Assembly: GCF_042653205.1 (NCBI RefSeq)
Contig: NZ_JBHSHY010000002.1
Location: forward strand, 62,001-126,000
Direction: 5' to 3'
Length of the DNA: 64,000 nucleotides
DNA from: Paenibacillus_Z sp042653205
Lineage (GTDB): Bacteria; Bacillota; Bacilli; Paenibacillales; Paenibacillaceae
Under the pieces are notes generated by a model. It was not told the DNA's origin. It ran no database searches and saw only the letters and a program-made list of their open reading frames with translations. A program made the position numbers and the translations under genes. Position 1 is the stretch's first letter. The number at the start of each line of letters is the position of its first letter. Below are positions 34,145-43,646 of this stretch, one piece after another.

Positions 34145-35380
34145 ATGACGCAAATCAATCAGTATTATACGAATCTTCAGGGCAGCTACCTGTTCTCCGA
34201 AATTGCGAAACGCCGCACGAAATTCATGCAGGAAAACCCGAACGCCCAAATCATCAGCCTCGGCATCGGCGACGTGACGCGCGGCCTGCCGGACGCGATC
34301 ACCAAAGCGATGCACGATGCGGTAGACGAGCTGGCGAATCCGGGCACGTTCCGCGGGTACGGACCGGAGCAAGGCTATGACTTCCTGATCAACGCCATCA
34401 TCGAGCACGATTATAAGGCGCGGGGCATCGACATCGCGACGAACGAGGTGTTCGTCAGCGACGGCTCGAAATGCGACGTCGGCAACATTCAAGAAATTTT
34501 CAGCCAGGACGCGGTCGTCGCCGTGCAGGATCCCGTGTATCCCGTCTACGTGGACACGAACGTCATGGCCGGCCGTTCCGGCGCGTTCAATAAGGAAACG
34601 AATCAGTACGAAAACATCGTGTACCTGAAATGCGACGCGTCGAACAACTTCACGCCGAGCCTGCCGGACCGCAAGGTCGATCTGATTTACCTGTGCTACC
34701 CGAACAACCCGACCGGCATGACGCTGACCAAGGAAGAGCTGAAGCGCTGGGTCGATTTCGCCAAAGCGAACAACTGCATTATCCTGTACGATTCCGCTTA
34801 CGAAGCCTTCATCCGCGAGGCGGACGTGCCGCGGTCCATCTATGAAATCGAAGGCGCGAAGGAAGTCGCGATCGAGTTCCGCAGCTTCTCCAAAACGGCC
34901 GGCTTCACAGGCGTGCGCTGCGCGTACACCGTCGTGCCGCGCGAGCTGAAAGCGAAGGACGCGGACGGCAACGCCGTGCTCGTCAACGACCTGTGGAACC
35001 GCCGCCACACGACGAAGTTCAACGGCGTCTCGTACGTCACCCAGCGCGGCGCGGCGGCGGTCTACACGCCGGAAGGCAAAGCGCAAATCGCGTCCATCAT
35101 CGACTATTACATGACGAACGCCGGCATCATCCGCGACGGTCTGGCTTCCCTCGGCCTCGAAGTGTTCGGCGGCGTGAACGCGCCGTACATCTGGCTGAAG
35201 ACGCCAAGCGGCCTCGACTCGTGGGCGTTCTTCGACAAGCTGCTGTCGGAAGCGAACATCGTCGGCACGCCGGGCGTCGGCTTCGGCCAAGCCGGCCAAG
35301 GCTATTTCCGCCTGACGGCCTTCGGCAGCCGCGAGAACACGGAAAAAGCGGTGGAGCGGATTACGAAGCTGAGCCTGTAA
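34145..35380 (+). CDS. dapL: LL-diaminopimelate aminotransferase
   Basis: Fold-type I PLP aminotransferase of 411 aa that converts tetrahydrodipicolinate directly to LL-DAP, bypassing the succinylase/acetylase steps of lysine and peptidoglycan precursor synthesis. It is recognised by MTQINQYYTNLQGSYLFSEI, SLGIGDVTRGLP, GTFRGYGPEQGYDFL, CYPNNPTGM and the PLP-lysine motif SFSKTAGFTGVR. AGGGTGAG precedes ATG 34145. It lies between ylyB and the pyr operon, a place without such a gene in B. subtilis. It fits the meso-DAP type of MurE in the window. Confidence 0.93.
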   Translation: MTQINQYYTNLQGSYLFSEIAKRRTKFMQENPNAQIISLGIGDVTRGLPDAITKAMHDAVDELANPGTFRGYGPEQGYDFLINAIIEHDYKARGIDIATNEVFVSDGSKCDVGNIQEIFSQDAVVAVQDPVYPVYVDTNVMAGRSGAFNKETNQYENIVYLKCDASNNFTPSLPDRKVDLIYLCYPNNPTGMTLTKEELKRWVDFAKANNCIILYDSAYEAFIREADVPRSIYEIEGAKEVAIEFRSFSKTAGFTGVRCAYTVVPRELKAKDADGNAVLVNDLWNRRHTTKFNGVSYVTQRGAAAVYTPEGKAQIASIIDYYMTNAGIIRDGLASLGLEVFGGVNAPYIWLKTPSGLDSWAFFDKLLSEANIVGTPGVGFGQAGQGYFRLTAFGSRENTEKAVERITKLSL

Positions 35381-35399
35381 TTAAGCAGGCGGCCGGCGA

Positions 35400-35428
35400 T
35401 TGACATCGCTTGTCGAATGTGACATAAT
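35400..35428 (+). promoter_or_regulatory. Sigma-A promoter of the pyr operon
   Basis: TTGACA (35400-35405), a 17-bp spacer and CATAAT (35423-35428). Predicted start near 35435, giving a leader of about 220 nt. Confidence 0.85.
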
Positions 35429-35434
35429 TCTTTT

Positions 35435-35618
35435 GATAAACCGTAGTACCTTTAATTCAGTCCAGAGAGGCTGGCAAGGTAACGTGAATCGTTTTATCAA
35501 TCGAATCCGGGGACAACCCTGCCCACTGGCGCTTAGCCGAAGTGGCGCTTTGTCCAACCCGAGAAGATTGAATATCTGAAACGACGAACTCCTTGCGCAT
35601 GCCGCAAGGAGTTTTTTT
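35435..35618 (+). promoter_or_regulatory. PyrR-binding leader and attenuator terminator
   Basis: AGTCCAGAGAGGCTGGCAAG begins at 35459 and matches the PyrR RNA-binding consensus ARUCCNGNGAGGYU. The terminator at the end has an 11-bp stem (35587-35597 with 35603-35613), a 5-nt loop and seven T to 35618. By established pyr attenuation, PyrR with UMP binds the anti-antiterminator and allows the terminator to form, so high pyrimidine levels shut off the operon. Only this one PyrR site is seen; the pyrR-pyrB gap (11 nt) is too short for the second site found in B. subtilis. Confidence 0.93.
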
Positions 35619-35654
35619 GTGGCCATGGAACTTCGCAATCAAGCAAGGAGGCGC

Positions 35655-36194
35655 ATGAAACCAATGGATGAGCAGCATCGCGTCATCATGGACGAAACGG
35701 CGATCCGGCGCGCGCTCACGCGGATTGCCCATGAAATCGTCGAAAAGAACAAAGGCATCGACAACTGCGTGATCGTCGGCATTCGCACCCGCGGCATCTA
35801 TCTGGCGCAGCGGATCGCCGAGCAAATCCGGGAAATCGAAGGACGCCCCGTCGAAGTGCAGGAGCTCGACATTACGCAGTACCGCGACGACCGAGAGAAG
35901 AGCAGCGCCGAGCGTCCGGCGGCAGTCTCTTCGGTCGACGTCAAGGACAAACGGGTCATTCTCTTCGACGACGTGCTCTACACGGGCCGGACGATCCGGG
36001 CGGCGATGGACGCGCTGATGGACATGGGACGGCCGCAGGCGATCCAGCTGGCGGTGCTGGTCGACCGGGGCCACCGGGAGCTGCCGATTCGGCCGGACTA
36101 CGTCGGGAAGAACGTGCCGACTTCGAAGCAGGAGCAGATCGAAGTGTCGCTGCAGGAAGTCGACGAGAACGATCAAGTGACGATTATCCACTAA
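35655..36194 (+). CDS. pyrR: Bifunctional pyr attenuation protein / uracil phosphoribosyltransferase
   Basis: RNA-binding regulator of 179 aa with a PRPP-binding fold: ILFDDVLYTGRTIRAAMDAL is the PRPP loop. The N-terminal DETAIRRALTRIAHEI and LDITQYRDD are family-typical. It senses UMP/PRPP and acts on the leader just upstream. AAGGAGG (35645-35651) is 3 nt before ATG 35655 and 12 nt before ATG 35664, so either could be used. Confidence 0.95.
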   Translation: MKPMDEQHRVIMDETAIRRALTRIAHEIVEKNKGIDNCVIVGIRTRGIYLAQRIAEQIREIEGRPVEVQELDITQYRDDREKSSAERPAAVSSVDVKDKRVILFDDVLYTGRTIRAAMDALMDMGRPQAIQLAVLVDRGHRELPIRPDYVGKNVPTSKQEQIEVSLQEVDENDQVTIIH

Positions 36195-36205
36195 GGGGGA
36201 AGAGC

Positions 36206-37108
36206 ATGACGACCGCAACGCTGACCAAGGACCGAAGCCTGCTCGGGCTGAAAGAGCTCGGCCGGGGCGAGATCGAGTCGATTCTCGACCGCGCCGCGCA
36301 CTGGGAGCATCACGCGCGCAAGATCGATCCGGTGCTGCAAGGAAAATTCGTCGCGAACATGTTTTTCGAGAACAGCACCCGCACCCGCTTCTCGTTCGAA
36401 GTCGCGGAGAAGCGGCTCGGCGCGGAAGTGCTCAACTTCTCCGCGGCCGTCTCGAGCGTGCAGAAGGGCGAATCGATCTACGACACGGTGCGCACCTTGG
36501 AATCGATGGGCATTGACGCCGGCGTCATCCGGCTGAAGCCGATCGGCGTGCTGGCCGACTTGGCAGTCAAAATCAACGTGCCGCTCATCAACGCGGGCGA
36601 CGGCAACAACGAGCATCCGACGCAGGCGCTGCTCGATCTCTATACGATGCGCAAGCAGTTCGGCGAGCTCCGCGGGCTGACGGTGTCCATCGTCGGCGAT
36701 ATCCTGCACAGCCGCGTCGCGCGCTCGAACTTGTACGCGCTGCGCAAGTTCGGCGCGAACGTGCAGTTCTGCGCGCCGCCGAGCATGGCCGCGCCGGAGC
36801 TGGACGCACCGCTCGTCACGATGGAGGAGGCGCTGCGCGCCGACGTTATCATGATGCTGCGGGTTCAGCTGGAGCGCCACGAAGCGGGCATGATGAGTAC
36901 GCCGGAAGCGTATCGGGAGCAGTACGGCCTGACGGTCGACCGGGCTTCGCGCATCGCGCCGCACGCCATCATCATGCACCCGGCGCCGATCAACCGGAAC
37001 GTGGAGATCGACGAGGAGCTGGTGGAGCACGGCCAATCGCGCATCTTTCCGCAAATGCAAAATGGCGTGCCGATCCGCATGGCCGTCATCGAACGGGCAT
37101 TGACTTAA
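36206..37108 (+). CDS. pyrB: Aspartate carbamoyltransferase catalytic subunit
   Basis: Enzyme of 300 aa joining carbamoyl phosphate and aspartate. The carbamoyl-phosphate motif FENSTRTRFSFE and HPTQALLDLYT are clear. No regulatory PyrI is adjacent, as in other Firmicutes. AAGGGGGAAG precedes ATG 36206. Confidence 0.97.
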   Translation: MTTATLTKDRSLLGLKELGRGEIESILDRAAHWEHHARKIDPVLQGKFVANMFFENSTRTRFSFEVAEKRLGAEVLNFSAAVSSVQKGESIYDTVRTLESMGIDAGVIRLKPIGVLADLAVKINVPLINAGDGNNEHPTQALLDLYTMRKQFGELRGLTVSIVGDILHSRVARSNLYALRKFGANVQFCAPPSMAAPELDAPLVTMEEALRADVIMMLRVQLERHEAGMMSTPEAYREQYGLTVDRASRIAPHAIIMHPAPINRNVEIDEELVEHGQSRIFPQMQNGVPIRMAVIERALT

Positions 37109-37132
37109 AGTTCGAAGGGAGACAAAACATAT

Positions 37133-38422
37133 ATGGCAGCATGGATTTTGAACGGATTAGTCTGGAACGAAGCAACGGGCGAGACGGAGACGAAGCATAT
37201 CCGCATCGCGGATGGCGTCATCGCCGAACTCGCGGACGCGTCCGCGGGGATGCCGGACACGCAAGGCCACGATACGATCGACGCGCAAGGCAAGCTGGTA
37301 TCCACAGGGTTCATCGACATGCACGTCCACCTGCGCGAGCCGGGCTTCGAATATAAAGAAGACATCGCGAGCGGCACGCGCTCGGCGGCGGCGGGCGGAT
37401 TCACGACGATCGCCTGCATGCCGAACACGCGTCCCGTTACGGATACGCCGGACACGGTCCGGTACATCCTCGATAAGGCGGCGACGGCCGGGATCGTCAA
37501 CGTGCTCCCGTACGCGGCGATTACGAAGAACGAACTGGGACGCGAGCTGACCGATTTCGCGGCACTGAAGGAATCAGGCGCGATCGGTTTCACAGACGAC
37601 GGCGTCGGCGTGCAGAACGCCCAGATGATGAAGGACGCGATGAAGCTGGCGGCTTCGATGGGGATGCCGGTCATCGCCCACTGCGAAGACGACTCGCTGG
37701 TCGTCGGCGCGGCGGTGACGGAAGGCAAGTTCGCCGCGGCGAATGGCCTGAAGGGCATTCCGAACGAGTCCGAAGCGATCCACGTCGGCCGGGATATTCT
37801 GCTCGCGGAAGCGACGGGCGTGCACTACCACGTCTGCCACGTGAGCACCGAGCAGTCGGTGCGACTCATCCGGCACGCGAAGCAGTTCGGCATCAACGTT
37901 ACCGCGGAGGTGTGTCCGCATCACCTGATCCTGTCGGACGAAGACATTCCCGGCATGGACGCGAATTGGAAAATGAACCCGCCGCTGCGCACGCCGCGCG
38001 ACGTGCAAGCGGTCATCGAAGCGCTCGAGGACGGCACGATCGACATCGTCGTCACGGACCACGCGCCGCACAGCGCGGAGGAGAAGGCCCGCGGCATGCA
38101 GCTCGCGCCGTTTGGCATCGTCGGCTTCGAGACGGCGTTCCCGCTGCTGTACACCCGATTCGTCCGCACGGGCAAATGGACGCTCGGCTTCCTGCTGCGC
38201 CGGATGACGTCGGACCCGGCCCGCGTGTTCGGGCTGGCGAGCGGGGTTTTGAAAGCAGGCGCTCCTGCAGATATTACTATCGTGGATCTGGAGCACGAAC
38301 GCGAAGTTAATCCGGAGACCTTCGCTTCCAAGGGCAAGAACACGCCGTTCGGCGGCTGGAAGCTGTACGGCTGGCCGGAGACGACCCTCGTGGGCGGCAA
38401 GATCGTTTGGACGGCACACTAA
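37133..38422 (+). CDS. pyrC: Dihydroorotase
   Basis: Class I dihydroorotase of 429 aa in the amidohydrolase superfamily, closing carbamoyl aspartate to dihydroorotate. Metal-binding DMHVHLREPG, the GFTTIACMPNT strand, HCED, CHVST and the catalytic Asp in VVTDHAPH are present. It starts 24 bases after pyrB with AAGGGAG upstream. Confidence 0.97.
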   Translation: MAAWILNGLVWNEATGETETKHIRIADGVIAELADASAGMPDTQGHDTIDAQGKLVSTGFIDMHVHLREPGFEYKEDIASGTRSAAAGGFTTIACMPNTRPVTDTPDTVRYILDKAATAGIVNVLPYAAITKNELGRELTDFAALKESGAIGFTDDGVGVQNAQMMKDAMKLAASMGMPVIAHCEDDSLVVGAAVTEGKFAAANGLKGIPNESEAIHVGRDILLAEATGVHYHVCHVSTEQSVRLIRHAKQFGINVTAEVCPHHLILSDEDIPGMDANWKMNPPLRTPRDVQAVIEALEDGTIDIVVTDHAPHSAEEKARGMQLAPFGIVGFETAFPLLYTRFVRTGKWTLGFLLRRMTSDPARVFGLASGVLKAGAPADITIVDLEHEREVNPETFASKGKNTPFGGWKLYGWPETTLVGGKIVWTAH

Positions 38423-38458
38423 CGCGAGCACGCAACTTGAGAACAGGAGTGGATACGG

Positions 38459-39604
38459 ATGCAAGCAAGATTGTTACTGGAAGACGGCACGCTGTTCACG
38501 GGCCTCGGCTTCGGCGCCGAAGGGCAGTCGACCGGCGAAGTCGTATTTAATACAGGCATTACGGGATATCAAGAGGTGCTGTCGGATCCATCCTATTGCG
38601 GCCAGATCGTGACGATGACGTACCCGCTCATCGGCAACTATGGCATCACGCGCGACGACTTCGAAACGGTGGCGCCGTTCATCCACGGCTTCGTCGTGCG
38701 GCGCCACGAGCCGGTGCCGAGCAACTGGCGGGCGCAGTACACGCTGGACGGCATCCTGAAAGAGCACGGCATCATCGGCATCAGCGACATCGATACCCGC
38801 ATGCTTACCCGTATCCTCCGCCATCACGGCACGATGAAGGGCATCCTGACGACGGGCGCCGAGCGCGTTGAAGAGCTGCAGGAGCGCTTGTCGGGCTCTC
38901 CGCTCATGCGCGATCAAGTGGCGCGCACGTCGACGAAGAGCATGTTCACGAGCCCGGGCGAACGCGAGCGGATCGTGCTCGTCGACTTCGGCGCGAAGAG
39001 CGGCATCCTGCGCGAGCTGACGAAGCGCGGCTGCGACGTCGTCGTCGTGCCGCACGACACGACGGCCGAACAGATCCGCAAGCTGAATCCGGACGGCATC
39101 CAGCTGTCCAACGGCCCCGGCGACCCGAAGGACGTGCCGCACGCGGTCAAGATGATTCAAGAGCTGCTCGGCGAATATCCGATTTTCGGCATCTGCCTCG
39201 GCCATCAGCTGTTCGCGCTCGCCTGCGGCGCGGATACGTCGAAGCTGAAATTCGGCCACCGCGGCGGCAACCATCCGGTCAAGGAGCTGGCGACGAACCG
39301 CTGCTACATCACGTCCCAGAATCACGGCTACACGGTGCTTGACGAGTCCGTCGCGGGCACGAAGCTGGAAGTGACCCATATCAACAACAACGACCGGACG
39401 ATCGAGGGCTTGAAGCATGCGGAATACCCGGCCTTCTCCGTGCAGTACCACCCGGAGGCGGCGCCCGGCCCATACGACAGCAGCTACCTGTTCGATCAAT
39501 TCCTGGACATGATCCGCACCACGAAACGAAACAACCCGCAGAAACCGCGTCAAGCGCAAATGGCGGCATCATTGAGAGGAGAGCTGCAGTATGCCCAGAA
39601 ATAA
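38459..39604 (+). CDS. carA: Carbamoyl-phosphate synthase small (glutaminase) subunit
   Basis: Class I glutamine amidotransferase subunit of 381 aa. The N-terminal half is CarA-specific. The GATase domain has the nucleophile Cys246 in GICLGHQL and the His/Glu pair in YHPEAAPGP. It corresponds to pyrAA of B. subtilis, the pyrimidine-regulated enzyme. It overlaps carB by 14 bases. Confidence 0.97.
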   Translation: MQARLLLEDGTLFTGLGFGAEGQSTGEVVFNTGITGYQEVLSDPSYCGQIVTMTYPLIGNYGITRDDFETVAPFIHGFVVRRHEPVPSNWRAQYTLDGILKEHGIIGISDIDTRMLTRILRHHGTMKGILTTGAERVEELQERLSGSPLMRDQVARTSTKSMFTSPGERERIVLVDFGAKSGILRELTKRGCDVVVVPHDTTAEQIRKLNPDGIQLSNGPGDPKDVPHAVKMIQELLGEYPIFGICLGHQLFALACGADTSKLKFGHRGGNHPVKELATNRCYITSQNHGYTVLDESVAGTKLEVTHINNNDRTIEGLKHAEYPAFSVQYHPEAAPGPYDSSYLFDQFLDMIRTTKRNNPQKPRQAQMAASLRGELQYAQK

Positions 39605-42600
39605 CAAGCTGAAAAAAATCCTCGTCATCGGTTCCGGCCCGATCGTCATCGGCCAGGCGGCTGAATTCGACTATGCCGGGACGCAAGCCTGCCAAGCGTT
39701 GAAAGAAGAAGGCTACGAGGTTGTGCTGATCAACAGCAACCCGGCCACGATCATGACCGACACGAACATGGCGGACAAAGTCTACATCGAGCCGATCACG
39801 CTCGACTTCGTCACGCAGATCATTCGCCAAGAGCGTCCCGACGGCCTCCTGCCGACGCTCGGCGGCCAGACCGGCCTGAACATGGCGGTCGAGCTGGCGC
39901 GCGCCGGCGTGCTGGAACGCGAGAACGTGCAGCTGCTCGGCACGCAGCTGACGGCGATCGAGAAAGCGGAAGACCGCGACCTGTTCCGCGATCTGATGCG
40001 CGAGCTCGAGCAGCCGGTGCCGGACAGCGTCATCGTCACGACGCTGGACGAAGCGCTTGACTTCGCCAATCGAATCGGCTATCCGATCATCGTGCGCCCG
40101 GCGTACACGCTCGGCGGCACGGGCGGCGGCATTTGCGCCAACGAAGAGGAGCTCCGCGAAACCGTCGCGTCCGGCATCCGCTACAGCCCGATCGGCCAAT
40201 GCCTCATCGAGAAATCGATCGCGGGGATGAAGGAAGTCGAATACGAAGTCATGCGCGACGCGAACGACAACTGCATCGTCGTCTGCAACATGGAGAACTT
40301 CGATCCCGTCGGCGTACATACCGGCGATTCCATCGTCGTGGCGCCGAGCCAAACGCTGTCCGACCGCGAGTACCAGATGCTCCGTTCGGCTTCGCTCAAA
40401 ATCATCCGCGCGCTGAACATCGAAGGCGGCTGCAACGTGCAGTTCGCGCTCGATCCGTTCAGCTTCCAATACTACGTCATCGAGGTGAACCCGCGGGTCA
40501 GCCGTTCCTCCGCGCTGGCGTCCAAGGCCACGGGTTACCCGATCGCCAAGATGGCGGCGAAGATCGCCATCGGCTACACGCTCGACGAAATCGTCAACCC
40601 GGTCACGGGGCAAACGTACGCCTGCTTCGAGCCGACGCTCGATTACATCGTCTCGAAGATTCCGCGCTGGCCGTTCGACAAGTTCACCTCGGCCAACCGC
40701 AAGCTGGGCACGCAAATGAAAGCGACCGGCGAAGTCATGGCGATCGGCCGGACGTTCGAAGAGTCGATGCACAAGGCAGTCCGCTCGCTCGAGATCGGCA
40801 CGCACCGCATCCACTTGAAGGACGCCGCGGAGCTGGACGAGGAGACGCTGCGCCTGCGGCTGCGCAAGCCGGACGACGAGCGCATGTTCCTCGTGGCGGA
40901 AGCGTTCCGCCGCGGCTACGAGCTGCAGGACGTGCAGGATCTGACGAAGATCGACTGGTGGTTCCTCGATAAGATCGCGGGCATCGTCGCGTTCGAAGCG
41001 CAGCTGCGCGGCGCAGCGGTCCTGTCGAAGGAGCTGCTGTACCAGGCGAAGCGCAAAGGCTTCTCCGACCGCTCCATCGCGGAGATCCGCCGCGAAGGCA
41101 ATCAGCCGACGTATACCAACGAATACGATATCCGCGCCTACCGCCTGGAGCTCGGCCTGAAGCCGGTCTATAAGATGGTCGACACGTGCGCGGCCGAATT
41201 CGAAGCGACGACGCCGTACTACTACTCGACGTACGAGGTCGAGAATGAAGTGATCGAGACCGACAAGCAGAAGGTGCTCGTCCTCGGCTCGGGTCCGATC
41301 CGGATCGGCCAGGGCATCGAGTTCGACTACTCCACGGTGCACGCGGTCTGGGCGATTCAGAAGGCCGGCTACGAAGCGGTCATCATCAACAACAACCCGG
41401 AAACCGTCTCGACCGACTTCAGCACGTCCGACCGACTGTACTTCGAGCCGCTCTTCTTCGAGGACGTCATGAACGTCATCGAGCAGGAGAAACCGATCGG
41501 CGTCATCGTGCAGTTCGGCGGCCAGACGGCGATCAACCTCGCGGCGCCGCTGACGAAAGCCGGCGTGCGCATCCTCGGCTCGAGCCTCGAGAGCATCGAC
41601 GCGGCCGAAGACCGCAAGAAGTTCGAGGCGCTGCTGCGCGAGCTGAACATTCCGCAGCCGAAGGGCACGACGGTCACGTCCGTGGACGAAGCGGTCGCCG
41701 CCGCCCAAGGCCTCGGCTATCCGGTGCTCGTCCGTCCGTCGTACGTACTCGGCGGCCGCGCGATGGAAATCGTCTACTCCGACGAGGAGCTGCTGACCTA
41801 TATGGTGCAGGCGGTGAAGATCAATCCGGAGCATCCTGTCCTGATCGACCGCTACATGCTGGGCAAGGAGGCGGAAGTAGACGCGATCTGCGACGGCGAG
41901 ACGGTGCTCATCCCGGGCATCATGGAACACGTCGAGCGCGCGGGCGTGCACTCCGGCGACTCCATCGCGGTGTACCCGCCGCAGGCGATCTCCAAAGAGC
42001 TGCAGCAAAAGATGGTCGACATCACGATTAAGATCGCGCGCGGCCTGAACGTCATCGGCCTCGTCAACATCCAGTTCGTCATCTTCCAGGACGAAGTGTA
42101 CGTCATCGAGGTGAACCCGCGCTCCTCGCGTACGGTGCCGTTCCTGAGCAAAGTCACGAATATTCCGATGGCGAACCTGGCGACGCAGGCGATTCTCGGC
42201 AAGAAGCTCGCGGACCTCGGCTATGCCGAAGGGCTGTGGCCGGAAGAGGCATTCGTCTCGGTCAAGGTACCGGTCTTCTCCTTCGCCAAGCTGCGCCGCG
42301 TCGACCCGACGCTGACGCCGGAGATGAAGTCGACGGGCGAAGTCATGGGCCGCGACGAGCAGTACGCGAAGGCGCTGTACAAAGGCCTCGTAGGCGCGGG
42401 CATGCGCATTCCGCCGACGGGCTCGATCATCGCCACGGTCTCCGACAAGGACAAACCGGAAGCGATCGATATTTTGCGCGGCTTCTACGAGCTGGGCTAT
42501 AACATCATCGCCACGGGCGGCACGGCGACGGCGCTGGAGGAAGCGGGGCTGCGCGTGAAGCGCGTGAACAAGCTGAGCGAAGGTTCGCCGAACATCCTGG

Positions 42601-42812
42601 ATCTCATTCGCGATGGACGCGCGCACTTCGTCGTCAACACGCTGACGAAGGGCAAGACGCCGGAGCGCGACGGCTTCCGCATTCGCCGCGAGGCGGTCGA
42701 GAACGGGGTCGTCTGCATGACCTCGCTCGATACGGTCCGCGCCCTGCTGAACATGCTGGAGACGATCAACTTCTCCTCGCGGCCGATGCCGGTGCTGTCG
42801 GCGCAAAAATAA
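39591..42812 (+). CDS. carB: Carbamoyl-phosphate synthase large subunit
   Basis: Protein of 1073 aa with the typical duplicated layout. The first ATP-grasp half begins VIGSGPIVIGQAAEFDYAG; the second begins about residue 555 with VLGSGPIRIGQGIEFDYSTV. A C-terminal MGS-like allosteric domain starts near residue 935 (TVSDKDKPEAIDILRGFYEL). It makes carbamoyl phosphate from the ammonia delivered by CarA. GAGAGGAG precedes ATG 39591, which lies inside carA. Confidence 0.98.
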   Translation: MPRNNKLKKILVIGSGPIVIGQAAEFDYAGTQACQALKEEGYEVVLINSNPATIMTDTNMADKVYIEPITLDFVTQIIRQERPDGLLPTLGGQTGLNMAVELARAGVLERENVQLLGTQLTAIEKAEDRDLFRDLMRELEQPVPDSVIVTTLDEALDFANRIGYPIIVRPAYTLGGTGGGICANEEELRETVASGIRYSPIGQCLIEKSIAGMKEVEYEVMRDANDNCIVVCNMENFDPVGVHTGDSIVVAPSQTLSDREYQMLRSASLKIIRALNIEGGCNVQFALDPFSFQYYVIEVNPRVSRSSALASKATGYPIAKMAAKIAIGYTLDEIVNPVTGQTYACFEPTLDYIVSKIPRWPFDKFTSANRKLGTQMKATGEVMAIGRTFEESMHKAVRSLEIGTHRIHLKDAAELDEETLRLRLRKPDDERMFLVAEAFRRGYELQDVQDLTKIDWWFLDKIAGIVAFEAQLRGAAVLSKELLYQAKRKGFSDRSIAEIRREGNQPTYTNEYDIRAYRLELGLKPVYKMVDTCAAEFEATTPYYYSTYEVENEVIETDKQKVLVLGSGPIRIGQGIEFDYSTVHAVWAIQKAGYEAVIINNNPETVSTDFSTSDRLYFEPLFFEDVMNVIEQEKPIGVIVQFGGQTAINLAAPLTKAGVRILGSSLESIDAAEDRKKFEALLRELNIPQPKGTTVTSVDEAVAAAQGLGYPVLVRPSYVLGGRAMEIVYSDEELLTYMVQAVKINPEHPVLIDRYMLGKEAEVDAICDGETVLIPGIMEHVERAGVHSGDSIAVYPPQAISKELQQKMVDITIKIARGLNVIGLVNIQFVIFQDEVYVIEVNPRSSRTVPFLSKVTNIPMANLATQAILGKKLADLGYAEGLWPEEAFVSVKVPVFSFAKLRRVDPTLTPEMKSTGEVMGRDEQYAKALYKGLVGAGMRIPPTGSIIATVSDKDKPEAIDILRGFYELGYNIIATGGTATALEEAGLRVKRVNKLSEGSPNILDLIRDGRAHFVVNTLTKGKTPERDGFRIRREAVENGVVCMTSLDTVRALLNMLETINFSSRPMPVLSAQK

Positions 42813-42914
42813 CCGCGGTCGAACCGACCGCAATGGCCGCCAGCCGGCCGCGAAAGCCTGCCCCCCAGCAGGCTTTCGCCATGCATAGCAAACGAATCGA
42901 AGGAGGCGGAGCAG

Positions 42915-43646
42915 TTGAAGCTAAGCAGAGAAGAAGCAGCGGGCCGCGTCATGGTGGCGCTCGATTATCCGGATGCAGCGTCGGCCGAAGCGCTCGTGCG
43001 GAGCCTGGAGGGCATTCCGTGCTACATGAAGGTCGGCATGCAGCTGTTCTACGCGGCCGGTCCGGGCTTCGTGACGGAGCTGAAGACGCGGGGGTACAAG
43101 GTGTTCCTCGACCTGAAGATGCACGACATCCCGAACACGGTCAGAGGCGGCGCGAACAGTATCGCGAAGCTCGGCGTCGATATGTTCAACGTGCACGCGG
43201 CCGGAGGAACGGCCATGATGAGCGCCGCGATGGAAGGCGTGGAAGCGGCGGTCGCCGCCGAGCCGGGTCTGCGGCGGCCGCTCGTCATCGCTGTGACGCA
43301 GCTGACGAGCACGAGCCAGGCGGTGCTGAACGATGAGATCGGCATCGGCGGCTCCGTCGCGGACGCGGTCGTCCGCTACGCACGGCTGGCGCTGGATGCG
43401 GGTCTGGGCGGCGTCGTCGCTTCGCCCCGCGAGGTGCGGCTGATCAAGGAGGCCTGCGGGCCGTCGTTTCGGACGATTACGCCAGGCATCCGTCCGGCGG
43501 GCGCCGACATAGGCGATCAGTCGCGCGTCATGACGCCGCGCGATGCGCTCGCGCAAGGCACGGATTACATGGTCATCGGCCGGCCGATCACGGCGGCGCC
43601 GAGCCCGAGAGAAGCTTTGGAAACCATAATCGAGGAGCTGATGTAG
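42915..43646 (+). CDS. pyrF: Orotidine 5'-phosphate decarboxylase
   Basis: TIM-barrel decarboxylase of 243 aa, last step to UMP. The catalytic DLKMHDIPNTV and phosphate-binding TPGIRPAGADIGDQSRV are visible. The start is TTG 42915 with AAGGAGGCGG upstream. A 100-base gap after carB takes the place held by pyrK-pyrD in B. subtilis, and neither gene is present. Confidence 0.96.
   Translation: MKLSREEAAGRVMVALDYPDAASAEALVRSLEGIPCYMKVGMQLFYAAGPGFVTELKTRGYKVFLDLKMHDIPNTVRGGANSIAKLGVDMFNVHAAGGTAMMSAAMEGVEAAVAAEPGLRRPLVIAVTQLTSTSQAVLNDEIGIGGSVADAVVRYARLALDAGLGGVVASPREVRLIKEACGPSFRTITPGIRPAGADIGDQSRVMTPRDALAQGTDYMVIGRPITAAPSPREALETIIEELM

Noticed and set aside
39381..42833. Open minus-strand frame of 1150 codons opposite carB
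   Set aside because: It mirrors the GC-biased third positions of carB, has an Arg/Asp/Val-rich composition without domains, and no RBS. Similar shadows lie opposite ileS (27777-30620) and the pump operon (48862-52044).
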